Shown piece by piece: positions 50,075 to 59,147 of a stretch of DNA of 64,000 nucleotides. Under the pieces are notes generated by a model. That model had not been told where the DNA came from. It searched no databases and saw only the letters and a program-made list of their open reading frames with translations. Location: contig CALJKJ010000018.1 in assembly GCA_937973685.1 (NCBI GenBank), positions 186,001-250,000 of the forward strand. The letters are read 5' to 3'. This DNA comes from an uncultured Flavobacteriales bacterium. GTDB taxonomy: Bacteria; Bacteroidota; Bacteroidia; Flavobacteriales_D; Crocinitomicaceae. The position numbers and the translations under genes are program-made. Numbering within the stretch: position 1 is the first letter of the stretch; each line of letters begins with the position of its first letter.

Positions 50075-52000
50075 ATGCAAGACAACTCATTATTTAGAAA
50101 AAAGAAAGTTGCGGACATTTTAAAAGCTAGCGAACAAGCGCAATTAGATGGTCACGAATCACTAGGTAAACATTTAAAGGTTAGGGATTTAACTGCTTTT
50201 GGTATTGCTGCAATTATTGGAGCAGGAATTTTTTCAACTATTGGAGAAGCGAGTTCTAATGGAGGTCCAGCAGTAATTTTCTTGTTCATTTTTACAGCAA
50301 TTGCTTGTGGTTTTGCCGCGTTTGCTTATGCTGAATTTGCATCAATGGTTCCTGTTGCTGGATCAGCATATACCTATTCGTATGTCGCATTTGGCGAAAT
50401 TATTGCTTGGATAATCGGTTGGTCATTAATCATGGAATATGCCATTGGAAATATTACGGTTGCCATTTCTTGGAGTGATTATTTTACAGGAATGCTGGAA
50501 GGACTCGGCTGGAAATTGCCCTATTGGGTACAAATGGATTATTTATCAGCACACAATGGCTTTAATGAAGCTGTTTCATTGATGAATGGCGGAAAAGCAT
50601 TTGCAAACATTGAAGAAAGTGTACAAACTGCATACTATGCGTGGACAAGCGCACCGAATATATTTGGCTTTCATTTTGTAGCCGATTTACCAGCTTTGTT
50701 CATAATCGTTGTGATTACTTGGTTGGTTTACAGAGGTATGAAGGAAAGCCGCAATGCTTCTAATGCCATGGTGATTGTCAAATTAGCAATTATCTTATTG
50801 GTAATTGCCGTTGGTATTTTTTATGTGGACCCGAAAAATTGGAATCCTTTTGCGCCAAATGGAGTAGGAGGAATCTTGAAGGGAGTTTCCGCTGTTTTCT
50901 TTGCTTACATTGGTTTTGATGCAATTTCGACAACGGCTGAAGAATGCGAAAATCCTCAGCGCGATTTACCACGAGGCATGATGTGGGCAATTATTATTTG
51001 TACGATTTTGTATGTCGTTATCGCTTTGATATTAACAGGAATCGTTTCTTACGATCAGTTAGCTGTTGGTGACCCATTAGCGTTTGTTTTTGATAAAATC
51101 CATTTGGGTTGGATGTCGGGAATTATAGCTGTTAGCGCAGTTGTAGCAATGGCTTCTGTATTGCTTGTGTTCCAAATGGGTCAACCTCGTATTTGGATGA
51201 GCATGAGCCGCGATGGTTTGTTACCAAAGAAATTTTCAAAAGTACACCCCAAATACAAAACACCTTCTTTTGCTACCATTGTCGTTGGATTTGTGGTAGC
51301 GATTCCAGCATTATTCATGAACTTGAAAATGGTTACTGATTTGTGTAGTATCGGAACCTTGTTTGCATTTGTATTGGTCTGTGGTGGCGTATTGGTATTG
51401 CAAAACAAAACGGATATTCCACGTGGCAAATTTAGAACGCCTTATATCAATGGGAAGTATGTCTTACCGCTATTAGTTGTCGGTTCGGTCATTTTACTCT
51501 TCACTTCGTACAAAGCAGAAACTATTCATTTTTTAACGAATGAAAAAGACCTAAAAACACAAGAAGAAATAGTCACTTCGATGACGCCAGCTGAATCTAT
51601 TCAGTTGAAAAACACTTTGTTATTACAAGATTCTACAGGATTTAAAGCAGTTGGAGGTGATGTGTTAGCATATTACAAAACCAAAGAAATGACAACGTTT
51701 ACGGAAGCGCTAACGGAAGTAGGAATCAAAGAATCCTCACTTTATAACGAAGGATTTTCTCATTTTGCAACCAAAATACCAACGTGGATCTTTTTATTGT
51801 TCACTGTTTTCATCACTTTCGTAACGGTAATCAAAAATTATTCACTCATACCTTTACTAGGCTTGCTTTCGTGTTTGTACATGATGAGTCAAGTTGAATT
51901 AAGAAACTGGATTGCTTTTGTTATTTGGTTGATAGTTGGTTTGATTATCTATTTTGTCTACAGTCGAAAAAATTCAAAGTTAGGTCAACAAAAGGTGTAA
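50075..52000 (+). CDS. APC-superfamily amino acid permease
   Basis: 641 residues from the ATG at 50075; the open frame runs 45 codons further upstream through the promoter. The first membrane segment carries the APC signature DLTAFGIAAIIGAGIFSTIG, followed by FAYAEFASMVPVAGSAYTYSYVAFGEIIAWIIGWSL; the middle has FFAYIGFDAISTTAEECENPQRDLP. This resembles the cationic amino acid transporter group. Two unusual soluble stretches interrupt the helices: about 60 residues after TM4 (LPYWVQMDYLSAHNGFNEAV...) and about 80 residues near 485-565, between late helices. Substrate not determinable. Confidence 0.88.
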   Translation: MQDNSLFRKKKVADILKASEQAQLDGHESLGKHLKVRDLTAFGIAAIIGAGIFSTIGEASSNGGPAVIFLFIFTAIACGFAAFAYAEFASMVPVAGSAYTYSYVAFGEIIAWIIGWSLIMEYAIGNITVAISWSDYFTGMLEGLGWKLPYWVQMDYLSAHNGFNEAVSLMNGGKAFANIEESVQTAYYAWTSAPNIFGFHFVADLPALFIIVVITWLVYRGMKESRNASNAMVIVKLAIILLVIAVGIFYVDPKNWNPFAPNGVGGILKGVSAVFFAYIGFDAISTTAEECENPQRDLPRGMMWAIIICTILYVVIALILTGIVSYDQLAVGDPLAFVFDKIHLGWMSGIIAVSAVVAMASVLLVFQMGQPRIWMSMSRDGLLPKKFSKVHPKYKTPSFATIVVGFVVAIPALFMNLKMVTDLCSIGTLFAFVLVCGGVLVLQNKTDIPRGKFRTPYINGKYVLPLLVVGSVILLFTSYKAETIHFLTNEKDLKTQEEIVTSMTPAESIQLKNTLLLQDSTGFKAVGGDVLAYYKTKEMTTFTEALTEVGIKESSLYNEGFSHFATKIPTWIFLLFTVFITFVTVIKNYSLIPLLGLLSCLYMMSQVELRNWIAFVIWLIVGLIIYFVYSRKNSKLGQQKV

Positions 52001-52060
52001 AAACAGCAGTTATAAGTCATATTTATCAGGTTGTTCCTATAAAATTCGATTTATAGTGGT

Positions 52061-52068
52061 TATCTTTG
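52061..52068 (+). promoter_or_regulatory. -7 element of ffh
   Basis: TATCTTTG, a perfect TAnnTTTG, lies 30 bases before the ATG at 52099. A TTG inside it opens a spurious 11-codon extension of the ffh frame. Confidence 0.5.
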
Positions 52069-52098
52069 TCACACAATACAATAAAAACGCTCAAAAGC

Positions 52099-53457
52099 AT
52101 GTTTGAAAATCTTACTGACAAGTTTGAACGCGCCTTTAAAGTTCTTAAAGGACATGGTCAAATTACTGAAATAAATGTAGCTGAAACGTTGAAAGAAGTG
52201 CGTAGAGCGCTTTTGGATGCCGATGTTAATTTCAAAACAGCGAAAGATTTTACTGTTCGAGTGAAAGAAAAAGCACTTGGGCAAAATGTATTAACGGCAA
52301 TCTCTCCGGGACAATTGATGGTGAAAATCTGTCACGAGGAATTGGTTGCCTTAATGGGGGAAAACGAAATCGATATTCAAATCCAAGGAAATCCTGGCAT
52401 AATATTGATGTCCGGTTTGCAAGGATCAGGAAAAACAACATTCTCTGGAAAACTTGCGAACTACCTAAAAACAAAAAAAGGTAAAAAACCACTTTTAGTC
52501 GCGTGTGACGTTTACCGTCCAGCAGCGATTGACCAACTTCATGTTTTAGGTGAACAGTTGGGAATTGAGGTTTATTCAAACAAAGAAGAAAAAGATCCCG
52601 TTAAAATTGCGACTGATGCAATCAATCACGCACGCAGCAAAGGATTTAACGTAGTAATCGTCGATACAGCTGGTCGTTTGGCTGTCGATGAGGTGATGAT
52701 GGATGAAATTGAACGCGTTAAACGTGCGATTCAACCAACAGAAACCTTATTCGTTGTCGATTCAATGACAGGTCAAGATGCAGTAAATACAGCAAAAGCG
52801 TTTAATGAGCGCATTAATTTTGATGGAGTTGTTTTAACGAAACTTGATGGTGATACTAGAGGTGGAGCAGCATTATCGATCAAAGCGGTTGTTGACAAAC
52901 CAATCAAGTTTGTTGGAACAGGTGAGAAAATGGATGCGTTGGATATTTTCTATCCGAAACGTATGGCTGACCGTATTCTTGGAATGGGTGATGTTGTCTC
53001 GTTGGTGGAAAGAGCGCAAGAGCAATTCAGCGAAGAAGAAGCGCGTAAATTGCAAAAACGTATCCAAAAAGATCAATTTGATTTCAATGATTTCTTAGGA
53101 CAAATTCAACAGATTAAAAAAATGGGGAATGTCAAAGATTTGATGGGCATGATTCCAGGAATGGGAAAAGCTATCAAAGATGTTGATATTCAAGATGATG
53201 CCTTCAAACACATCGAAGCAATAATTCAATCAATGACCCCGAAAGAACGTGCAAATCCATCGTTGATTAATGTACAACGCAAAAATAGAATTGCAGCAGG
53301 TTCTGGTACGAATATTCAAGAAGTCAACAAACTCATGAAACAGTTTGAGGATACGCGCAAAATGATGAAAATGATGAGCAATCCGAAAAACATGATGAGC
53401 ATGATGAAACAAATGAAAGGTATGAAAGGCGGAATGCCTGGTATGCCTGGAATGTAA
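52099..53457 (+). CDS. ffh: Signal recognition particle protein Ffh
   Basis: SRP54 GTPase that, with 4.5S RNA, targets nascent membrane proteins. The 452 residues from the ATG at 52099 have an N domain (MFENLTDKFERAFKVLKGHG), the G domain with GLQGSGKTTFSGKLA, DVYRPAAIDQL, VDTAGRLAVDE and TKLDGDTRGGAALS, and a Met-rich M domain ending MMKQMKGMKGGMPGMPGM, which binds the signal sequence and RNA. The start matches the Ffh consensus, not the open-frame TTG at 52066. The 4.5S RNA gene is not recognised in this window. Confidence 0.97.
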   Translation: MFENLTDKFERAFKVLKGHGQITEINVAETLKEVRRALLDADVNFKTAKDFTVRVKEKALGQNVLTAISPGQLMVKICHEELVALMGENEIDIQIQGNPGIILMSGLQGSGKTTFSGKLANYLKTKKGKKPLLVACDVYRPAAIDQLHVLGEQLGIEVYSNKEEKDPVKIATDAINHARSKGFNVVIVDTAGRLAVDEVMMDEIERVKRAIQPTETLFVVDSMTGQDAVNTAKAFNERINFDGVVLTKLDGDTRGGAALSIKAVVDKPIKFVGTGEKMDALDIFYPKRMADRILGMGDVVSLVERAQEQFSEEEARKLQKRIQKDQFDFNDFLGQIQQIKKMGNVKDLMGMIPGMGKAIKDVDIQDDAFKHIEAIIQSMTPKERANPSLINVQRKNRIAAGSGTNIQEVNKLMKQFEDTRKMMKMMSNPKNMMSMMKQMKGMKGGMPGMPGM

Positions 53458-53468
53458 TCGTTCTTCTT

Positions 53469-54035
53469 GTGCAACTTCCTGAAAATGAGCTTACAGCTAT
53501 TGGTCCGATTTCAGATGCATTTCGAAATTTAAACATCTCTGATTTTCACGCAGCATGTCATTACGTCCATCAATTACCTTATGGTCGAAATGCATCAAGA
53601 AGTGATTTCACCTTGGTTTTGACAGAACAAAAAGGAACTTGTTCTTCCAAGCATGCGCTGTTGTCTATCCTCGCAGAAGAAAATGCCTTGCAAAACGTTG
53701 AATTAATAGTTGGTATTTTCATGCTTTCAGCTGAAACACATCCACAAGTTGCTCCCGTTTTAGAGAAATACAAGTTAACGAGTATACCAGAATGTCATGT
53801 GTATTTGAGGTACAAAGGAAAACGCTTTGATTATACATTTCCTACGCAATCAATAGCAACAATTGAAAATAAAATCGTTCGGGAACAGCGTATTGAACCA
53901 CAACAAGTTATCGATTGGAAAATAGTCATCCACAAGGATTACCTCACGAGATGGTTAGCTAGAACGCCAGATTTAGCATATGATTTAAATCAAATTTGGG
54001 CAATACGAGAAGAAATAATCGCACACTTAGTTTGA
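53469..54035 (+). CDS. Possible transglutaminase-fold protein
   Basis: 188 residues from a GTG at 53469, 11 bp after ffh. No signal peptide. The stretch EQKGTCSSKHALLSILAEE resembles the Cys-helix of transglutaminase-like proteins, and later ECHVYLRYKGKRFDYTFP could supply the His and Asp of the triad. No named family is recognised and the Cys-His-Asp assignment is inference from order and spacing. It is probably co-transcribed with ffh; the stop overlaps the convergent rhodanese-thioredoxin gene by 9 bp. Confidence 0.6.
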   Translation: MQLPENELTAIGPISDAFRNLNISDFHAACHYVHQLPYGRNASRSDFTLVLTEQKGTCSSKHALLSILAEENALQNVELIVGIFMLSAETHPQVAPVLEKYKLTSIPECHVYLRYKGKRFDYTFPTQSIATIENKIVREQRIEPQQVIDWKIVIHKDYLTRWLARTPDLAYDLNQIWAIREEIIAHLV

Positions 54036-54713
54036 AAATTGATTCATCCAAGTTGTTAATTCTTCAACAGAAAAAACACCTTGTTTTCGATCCAATTCAA
54101 CACCATTTTTAAAAAGTATCAATGTGGGGAATGTTGTTGCTTTTAATGCTTTGGCGCATTCTTTTTGAACACCACCATCCAAAGGAACAACAGAATAGCC
54201 AAGTTGAGTTATTTGTTCTATTGCAGGTTTCATTTTACGACATGGTGGACACCATTCTGCGCCAACATCAACAAGAACTACTTTGTCTTTCGGCAATGAA
54301 GCAAGCAAGTCTTTGTAAGCTATTTGAGGGACATCTAAAGCTCCTTTCAATGGAAGTCCTGCTTGATTCCATGCGTTGATTCCGCCTTTCAAATTAATGA
54401 CTTTATGAAAACCGTTTTCCAAAAGCCAATTTTGAGCAGCTGCACTTCTTCCACCACTCAAACAATAGATATAAATTACTTTATTGGTATCCAATGATTT
54501 AACACGTTCAACAAATTGTTCTTTGTTCAACCAGTTTGCATGCAACGCACCATTTATTGCGCCCGTTTCAAATTCTTCTGGCGTGCGCACGTCCAAAATT
54601 TGTGCACTTGTACCTTCAACTGAAATAGCTTTGTTAAAAAATAGTGGAGCTAATTCACTTTGCCCAAAAGCAGTGAAAAAGACAAAACTTAAAACGAATA
54701 AAAGTGTTTTCAT
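54027..54713 (-). CDS. Exported rhodanese-thioredoxin fusion protein
   Basis: 228 residues with signal peptide (MKTLLFVLSFVFFTAFGQ). A rhodanese domain (about 25-125) has DVRTPEEFETGAINGALHANW, the active-site Cys in YIYCLSGGRSAAA, and GGINAWNQAG. A thioredoxin domain (about 135-228) has VDVGAEWCPPCRKMKP with an intact CPPC and cis-Pro in TTFPTLILFKNG. Fusion of sulfur-transfer and disulfide-reducing domains in one periplasmic protein suggests persulfide handling; that is inference. Single gene with its own promoter. Confidence 0.87.
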   Translation of the reverse strand: MKTLLFVLSFVFFTAFGQSELAPLFFNKAISVEGTSAQILDVRTPEEFETGAINGALHANWLNKEQFVERVKSLDTNKVIYIYCLSGGRSAAAQNWLLENGFHKVINLKGGINAWNQAGLPLKGALDVPQIAYKDLLASLPKDKVVLVDVGAEWCPPCRKMKPAIEQITQLGYSVVPLDGGVQKECAKALKATTFPTLILFKNGVELDRKQGVFSVEELTTWMNQFSN

Positions 54714-54724
54714 GGTTTTTTTCT

Positions 54725-54732
54725 CAAAGATA
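54725..54732 (-). promoter_or_regulatory. -7 element of the rhodanese-thioredoxin gene
   Basis: On the minus strand it reads TATCTTTG, a perfect TAnnTTTG, ending 11 bases before the ATG at 54713. Confidence 0.5.
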
Positions 54733-54784
54733 GTAAAGCAATTTGTAAAAGATTTTTAGTGTAACATTGGTTACTCAATCAAAT

Positions 54785-57250
54785 TTACTTTCCGTGAAAA
54801 AAGACTGCATTCGAAAAAAGAACTTTTCCCGATTCCCAGAAATTTCTAAAAAGTGGACTATCAACAAAATAGATGAACGAACCATTTCCAATTTCACTTG
54901 CCCCAAAAACCATTCCTGCTGTTAAATGTTGCTTCGCTTTGTAACCTACAAAACCAGTTACATAGCTATTTGATTGAATAGCACCAACATTCCAACTGTC
55001 TTTCGATAAATTGACTAAATCAGTAGATTGTTTCAAATCATAGTAACGTGGCAATCCAAAACAAAGAGGGTGGCTCTTATCAAGATGAACTTCATAAATT
55101 GCTCCAGGTATACTTGTGCTCAAATACGCACGTTCACGGTTTGCATACGTTGGAATTGATTGAAATGAGAGTGTGTCTTCAGGAATTTGCTTCATAGACA
55201 GATTAAACTTGTTGGCTTGCGCAAATTGATTGACACTTCCTTCTAACGCGATAATCGTTCCTCCACGAGCTGCAAATTCAGCTAATTTTTCTGAATTAGT
55301 GATTAAATCACTCACATCTCCACTTGGGATAATTAACACATCAAATGCAGTTAAATTAGTTTGATGAAAGTAATTACTTGGAATTTGCGTAATGGGGTAG
55401 TGCAATTCATTGTCGAAATAACTCCAGATTTCACCTACAGATAAACTTGAAAAGTCTTCTCCAGTCAACGTTGCTACTCGTGGAGCTTGCGCAATGATTT
55501 TCACATCAGGCGAACCAAAATCAGATCCAGCTTTAACATATCCACTTGTCAAAGCAACTATTTGTACATGGTTTTCAGCACAAATCCGTTGCGTAATTGC
55601 TGACCAATCACCCGAATTTACGGTTCTTAAAACAAGGATATTTCCAGAAGAGTAGCTGCTATCATTGATTTTAAATGGCTTTTCGTTGTAATGAATTTTG
55701 ATGCCAGCTTTTAATAATTGCGCCAAAACTTTCGCAGATTGAAACGAATTGTGGGGAATCAAATAGCCATAACTAGATGCTATTGGTGCAGATTGATTTT
55801 CGCTGATTGGTTGAATGGATAAACTTGTCTTTGTGGCAAAACCCTTTACTCCATAAGCATAGGGTAGCGACCAAGCAGTGATATCATATGTATTTGAATC
55901 ACTGACAGTTGTGACAGGTTCAAACAACACATTTGCTAAAACACCATGCGCTTGTTGAGTGCTAATTGCTAAAACATAACCATCAGAAACAAACACACCT
56001 TCTTTTTTGGATTGATAATCAAATGCTTTGACATTGTTTTCTTTGACTGTTCCGTATTCAATGTTGTTTTTTTGAAGCAATGTCTTTATGCCAGCTAATT
56101 CTTGTTCTGTTTGTGCAGTCAACAAATATGTTTTATAGGTAGCAAACGATCCTTTGCGGCTATCGGCATAATATTTTTTGAAGTTTTTCACCAAATCAGC
56201 AGCATTTTTCGAAGCGGTTTCAATGGTGGAAAGGCTTGTTGTAAAATGATGTTGAACCCTATCGACTAACGTCAAGGTATCATTCGTTTCATCGATAATT
56301 GCCAAACCGCCACCAATTCCACCTTGTTCGTAGGTCATGCCGATTGCGCCATTATACATCGGATACGTATCACCATAAGATGGATACAATAAATCGAAAC
56401 GTTCTTTGGTAAAATACAACCATGCTTCTTTGTCAAAATAACGTGTGTGGTTTATTCCAACTTTTGTTTGGAACTCACGTTGCCATGGAGTTATTGTTGC
56501 ATGGATTGGTTCAGCAGCTGGAGCGAAATAATACGGTTCGTCGCAACCTTGTTCGTGGAAATCTACGTGAACGTGTGGGTACCATTTTTGGTAGATAACC
56601 GCTCGTTGTTGCGATTCAACTTGAGTTTGCCAAGCCCAATCACGGTTCAAGTCAAATAGGTAATGATTCGAACGTCCTGACGGCCACGTTTCTTTGTGTT
56701 CACGTGATAATCCATCCGGATTTGCTTGGTGACCGACAGCTGTGTTAAAACCATTTACATAGCGATCTCTTCCATCGGGATTCAAACACGGATCGATGAT
56801 GACAACCGTGTTTTTCAACCAATTCATTGCTTGTTGGTTTTTTTGCGCAGCTAGTTCGTACATCGTCAACAAAGCCGCTTCTGAGGAGGAAGGTTCGTTC
56901 CCATGAACGTTATAACTCAACCAAACAATCGTTGGCTGGTTTTCTTTATCGCTTTTCCCAGTTGTTAAATCGCAGTTGTTTTGGCGAATAGCTGCTAAGT
57001 TTGCAATGTTTTCAGGAGAACTAATGATCAATACGAAAAGCGGTCGTCCTTCGTTTGTTTCGCCGTATTTTTCAAATACTACAGTTTTAGTTGCAGTCGA
57101 ACTCACATATTTTGCATATGCTTCAATCTGATGATGGCGCGTATATTTTGTACCGATTTTGTAACCCAAAAACGTCTCGGGTGCTTGTAAATCTTGCGCA
57201 AAGACACTACCAGTTAAACAAACGAGTAAGAGTGAGAGGATTGTTTTCAT
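54785..57250 (-). CDS. M14-family zinc carboxypeptidase, exported
   Basis: 821 residues from the ATG at 57250, which begins a signal peptide (MKTILSLLLVCLTGSVFAQ). The open frame to 57325 overlaps the upstream lpxH-like gene and is not used. The M14 catalytic domain carries the zinc ligands His and Glu in SYNVHGNEPSSSE, then NPDGRDRYVNGFN and the third ligand in HVDFHEQGCDEPYYF. A substrate-binding and Glu-containing region follows (GMTYEQGG). The C-terminal half resembles a class I glutamine amidotransferase-like/ThuA-type fold (DVLIIPSGDVSD; GGTIIALEGS). Length and layout match large Bacteroidetes M14 peptidases. Confidence 0.88.
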   Translation of the reverse strand: MKTILSLLLVCLTGSVFAQDLQAPETFLGYKIGTKYTRHHQIEAYAKYVSSTATKTVVFEKYGETNEGRPLFVLIISSPENIANLAAIRQNNCDLTTGKSDKENQPTIVWLSYNVHGNEPSSSEAALLTMYELAAQKNQQAMNWLKNTVVIIDPCLNPDGRDRYVNGFNTAVGHQANPDGLSREHKETWPSGRSNHYLFDLNRDWAWQTQVESQQRAVIYQKWYPHVHVDFHEQGCDEPYYFAPAAEPIHATITPWQREFQTKVGINHTRYFDKEAWLYFTKERFDLLYPSYGDTYPMYNGAIGMTYEQGGIGGGLAIIDETNDTLTLVDRVQHHFTTSLSTIETASKNAADLVKNFKKYYADSRKGSFATYKTYLLTAQTEQELAGIKTLLQKNNIEYGTVKENNVKAFDYQSKKEGVFVSDGYVLAISTQQAHGVLANVLFEPVTTVSDSNTYDITAWSLPYAYGVKGFATKTSLSIQPISENQSAPIASSYGYLIPHNSFQSAKVLAQLLKAGIKIHYNEKPFKINDSSYSSGNILVLRTVNSGDWSAITQRICAENHVQIVALTSGYVKAGSDFGSPDVKIIAQAPRVATLTGEDFSSLSVGEIWSYFDNELHYPITQIPSNYFHQTNLTAFDVLIIPSGDVSDLITNSEKLAEFAARGGTIIALEGSVNQFAQANKFNLSMKQIPEDTLSFQSIPTYANRERAYLSTSIPGAIYEVHLDKSHPLCFGLPRYYDLKQSTDLVNLSKDSWNVGAIQSNSYVTGFVGYKAKQHLTAGMVFGASEIGNGSFIYFVDSPLFRNFWESGKVLFSNAVFFHGK

Positions 57251-57263
57251 GAAAAATGTTTTT

Positions 57264-58031
57264 TTATTGTTCTGCTGAAGAGCGGAATGTTTCCAAGCGC
57301 ACTGTTTCCCCGTCAAAAACCGCAAATGTATTGTAGTTGATCCATTCGCCTAAATTGATATAACGGCTATTTTCAGTAAGTGCAATGTCTAATGGTAAAT
57401 GGCGGTGTCCGAAAATAAAATAATCGTACTGCTTCTTTTCAAGTTTTTCCTTGCAATAGACATACAACCATTCTTTTTCATTACCTAAAAATTTGCTGTC
57501 TGAGTCGCCTGTTGCTGCACGACTTTTTCGAGAGAAATAATTTGCTAGTCCAATTCCAAAATTGGGATGAATACGAGCAAAGCACCATTGTGACCAACGC
57601 GCAGCAAAAATTCGTTTGAGTAACTTATACGTTTTATCGCCAGGGCCTAAGCCATCACCGTGTCCGATGTAAAACGAATGATTGTTCCACGTCCGTTCAA
57701 TTGGTTGACGAATTATTGTCACTCCCAATTCTTTTTCGAAATAATCAAACATCCACATGTCGTGGTTACCAGTGAAAAAGTAAATCTTGATTCCTTTATC
57801 AACCAACGCAGCTATTTTTCCTTGAAAACGAACGAAACCTTTTGGTATAGCATGTTTGTATTCGAACCAAAAATCAAAAATATCGCCAACAAGATAGATT
57901 TCTTGCGCAGTATTTTCAATGGATGTCAACCAATCAATAACACGCTTTTCACGTTCGTTGGATTGAGCACCAGCTGGAACACCTAAATGAAAATCAGATG
58001 CAAAAAAGATATGTTTTCCTGGTGCTAACAT
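57264..58031 (-). CDS. lpxH: UDP-2,3-diacylglucosamine diphosphatase-like (LpxH family)
   Basis: 255 residues, calcineurin-like phosphoesterase. Metal-binding motifs: ASDFHLG (D13, H15), LVGDIFDFWFEY, FTGNHDMW, IGHGDGLGPGDKTY and FGHRHLP. The GDIFDFW and GDG segments match LpxH-type lipid A enzymes, which cleave UDP-2,3-diacyl-GlcN to lipid X. The downstream lpxK gene lies in the same run of genes, which supports a lipid A role. No signal peptide; acts at the cytoplasmic face of the inner membrane. It starts 2 bp before the TlpA-like gene's stop. Confidence 0.82.
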   Translation of the reverse strand: MLAPGKHIFFASDFHLGVPAGAQSNEREKRVIDWLTSIENTAQEIYLVGDIFDFWFEYKHAIPKGFVRFQGKIAALVDKGIKIYFFTGNHDMWMFDYFEKELGVTIIRQPIERTWNNHSFYIGHGDGLGPGDKTYKLLKRIFAARWSQWCFARIHPNFGIGLANYFSRKSRAATGDSDSKFLGNEKEWLYVYCKEKLEKKQYDYFIFGHRHLPLDIALTENSRYINLGEWINYNTFAVFDGETVRLETFRSSAEQ

Positions 58032-58033
58032 AT

Positions 58034-59143
58034 TTAGAAACCAAAAATAGCGATCAATGCTTGCTCCAATTCAACTCCGCGCAATTTTGTATCGATAATG
58101 TTTCCGTTTTTATCTACTAAGACCGTAAATGGAATACTGGAAACTTGATACAAGCGTGCTACTTCATTTGACCATTGTTTCAAATCAGAAACATGATACG
58201 GCCAAACTAAATTATCTTTTTGAATCGCTGCCATCCAATTTGCTTTGTCTTTGTCAAGCGAAACACTCATAACAGTAAAACCAGCATCTTTGTATTTTTG
58301 GTACAATTTAACCACATTTGGATTTTCTTTGCGACACGGTCCACACCAAGAAGCCCAAAAATCGATCAATACGACTTTACCTTTTAAATCACTTAGCGAA
58401 ATAGGTTTTCCGTTCACATCATTTTGAGTAAAATTTGGAGCAGGCTTTCCTGGAGCCAATAAGTTTTGTGCTTCTTTTTTCTGTTTTGCTTCGATGTATT
58501 GTTGTTTCACTTTCGCAACTGTAGGTGATCCACCAAAACCTTCCGTTAGTTGTTGAACGATAGTTTCATAAATTGCAAACTCTTTGTCCAAGTCCAACGT
58601 ACTCATAGCTGGTAATAAAGCTGGTGAGTTTGGGTTTTTAGCAATAAAAGATTGACGGTAAGAAGTAAATTGCAAGTAATCTTGTTGAAAGTTTTTGTTG
58701 ATTTCCTCTTGTTTTTCTGGATGTTTTTGAAGTTCTGCCATTGCTGAATCACGAACAATATTAAAACGTTGCAATTCAACAACTATTTCATTCAAAGCTA
58801 CTGTTTCATCGGATCCAGTGATGGTATGATATGCTGTAATGTTCTTCCCATCTGCATTGATACGAAGTTTCGATCCTTCACGTAATACAACATTCAAATG
58901 TTGATTACCAACGCGTAACACATAGTAATCTTCAGCAGGAAGTTTGCCTTTTAATTTGTAATCGCCACCCTTTTCAAATTTCCCTTTGACTAGATCAACA
59001 TAATGGGTCCCAAAGTATTGTGAAATTTTTACAGAATCCTCATTGGTATTGAAAATGTTTCCTGAAATTTCAACTGAAATTGGTTTTTGTGCAAGCATTG
59101 AGAATGCACTGCAAAAGCTGAATATGATAAATAAATGTTTCAT
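58034..59143 (-). CDS. TlpA-like exported thioredoxin with DUF4369 N-domain (paralog 2)
   Basis: 369 residues, signal peptide MKHLFIIFSFCSAFSMLAQ. The N-terminal beta domain (ISVEISGNIFNTNEDSVKIS; LKGKLPAEDYYVLRVG) is DUF4369-like; a helical middle follows; the C-terminal redoxin domain carries VVLIDFWASWCGPCRKENPNV with intact CGPC, and cis-Pro in SSIPFTVLVDKNGNI. Expected periplasmic disulfide reductase. It lies 4 bp after its paralog at 59148-60308 and 2 bp before lpxH. The two share the same layout and near-identical active-site segments, indicating a tandem duplication. Confidence 0.87.
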   Translation of the reverse strand: MKHLFIIFSFCSAFSMLAQKPISVEISGNIFNTNEDSVKISQYFGTHYVDLVKGKFEKGGDYKLKGKLPAEDYYVLRVGNQHLNVVLREGSKLRINADGKNITAYHTITGSDETVALNEIVVELQRFNIVRDSAMAELQKHPEKQEEINKNFQQDYLQFTSYRQSFIAKNPNSPALLPAMSTLDLDKEFAIYETIVQQLTEGFGGSPTVAKVKQQYIEAKQKKEAQNLLAPGKPAPNFTQNDVNGKPISLSDLKGKVVLIDFWASWCGPCRKENPNVVKLYQKYKDAGFTVMSVSLDKDKANWMAAIQKDNLVWPYHVSDLKQWSNEVARLYQVSSIPFTVLVDKNGNIIDTKLRGVELEQALIAIFGF

Positions 59144-59147
59144 TGTG

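Noticed and set aside
52066..52098. TTG start of ffh
   Set aside because: The TTG is inside the -7 element and the following 11 residues are not Ffh-like; the ATG at 52099 begins the conserved N domain.
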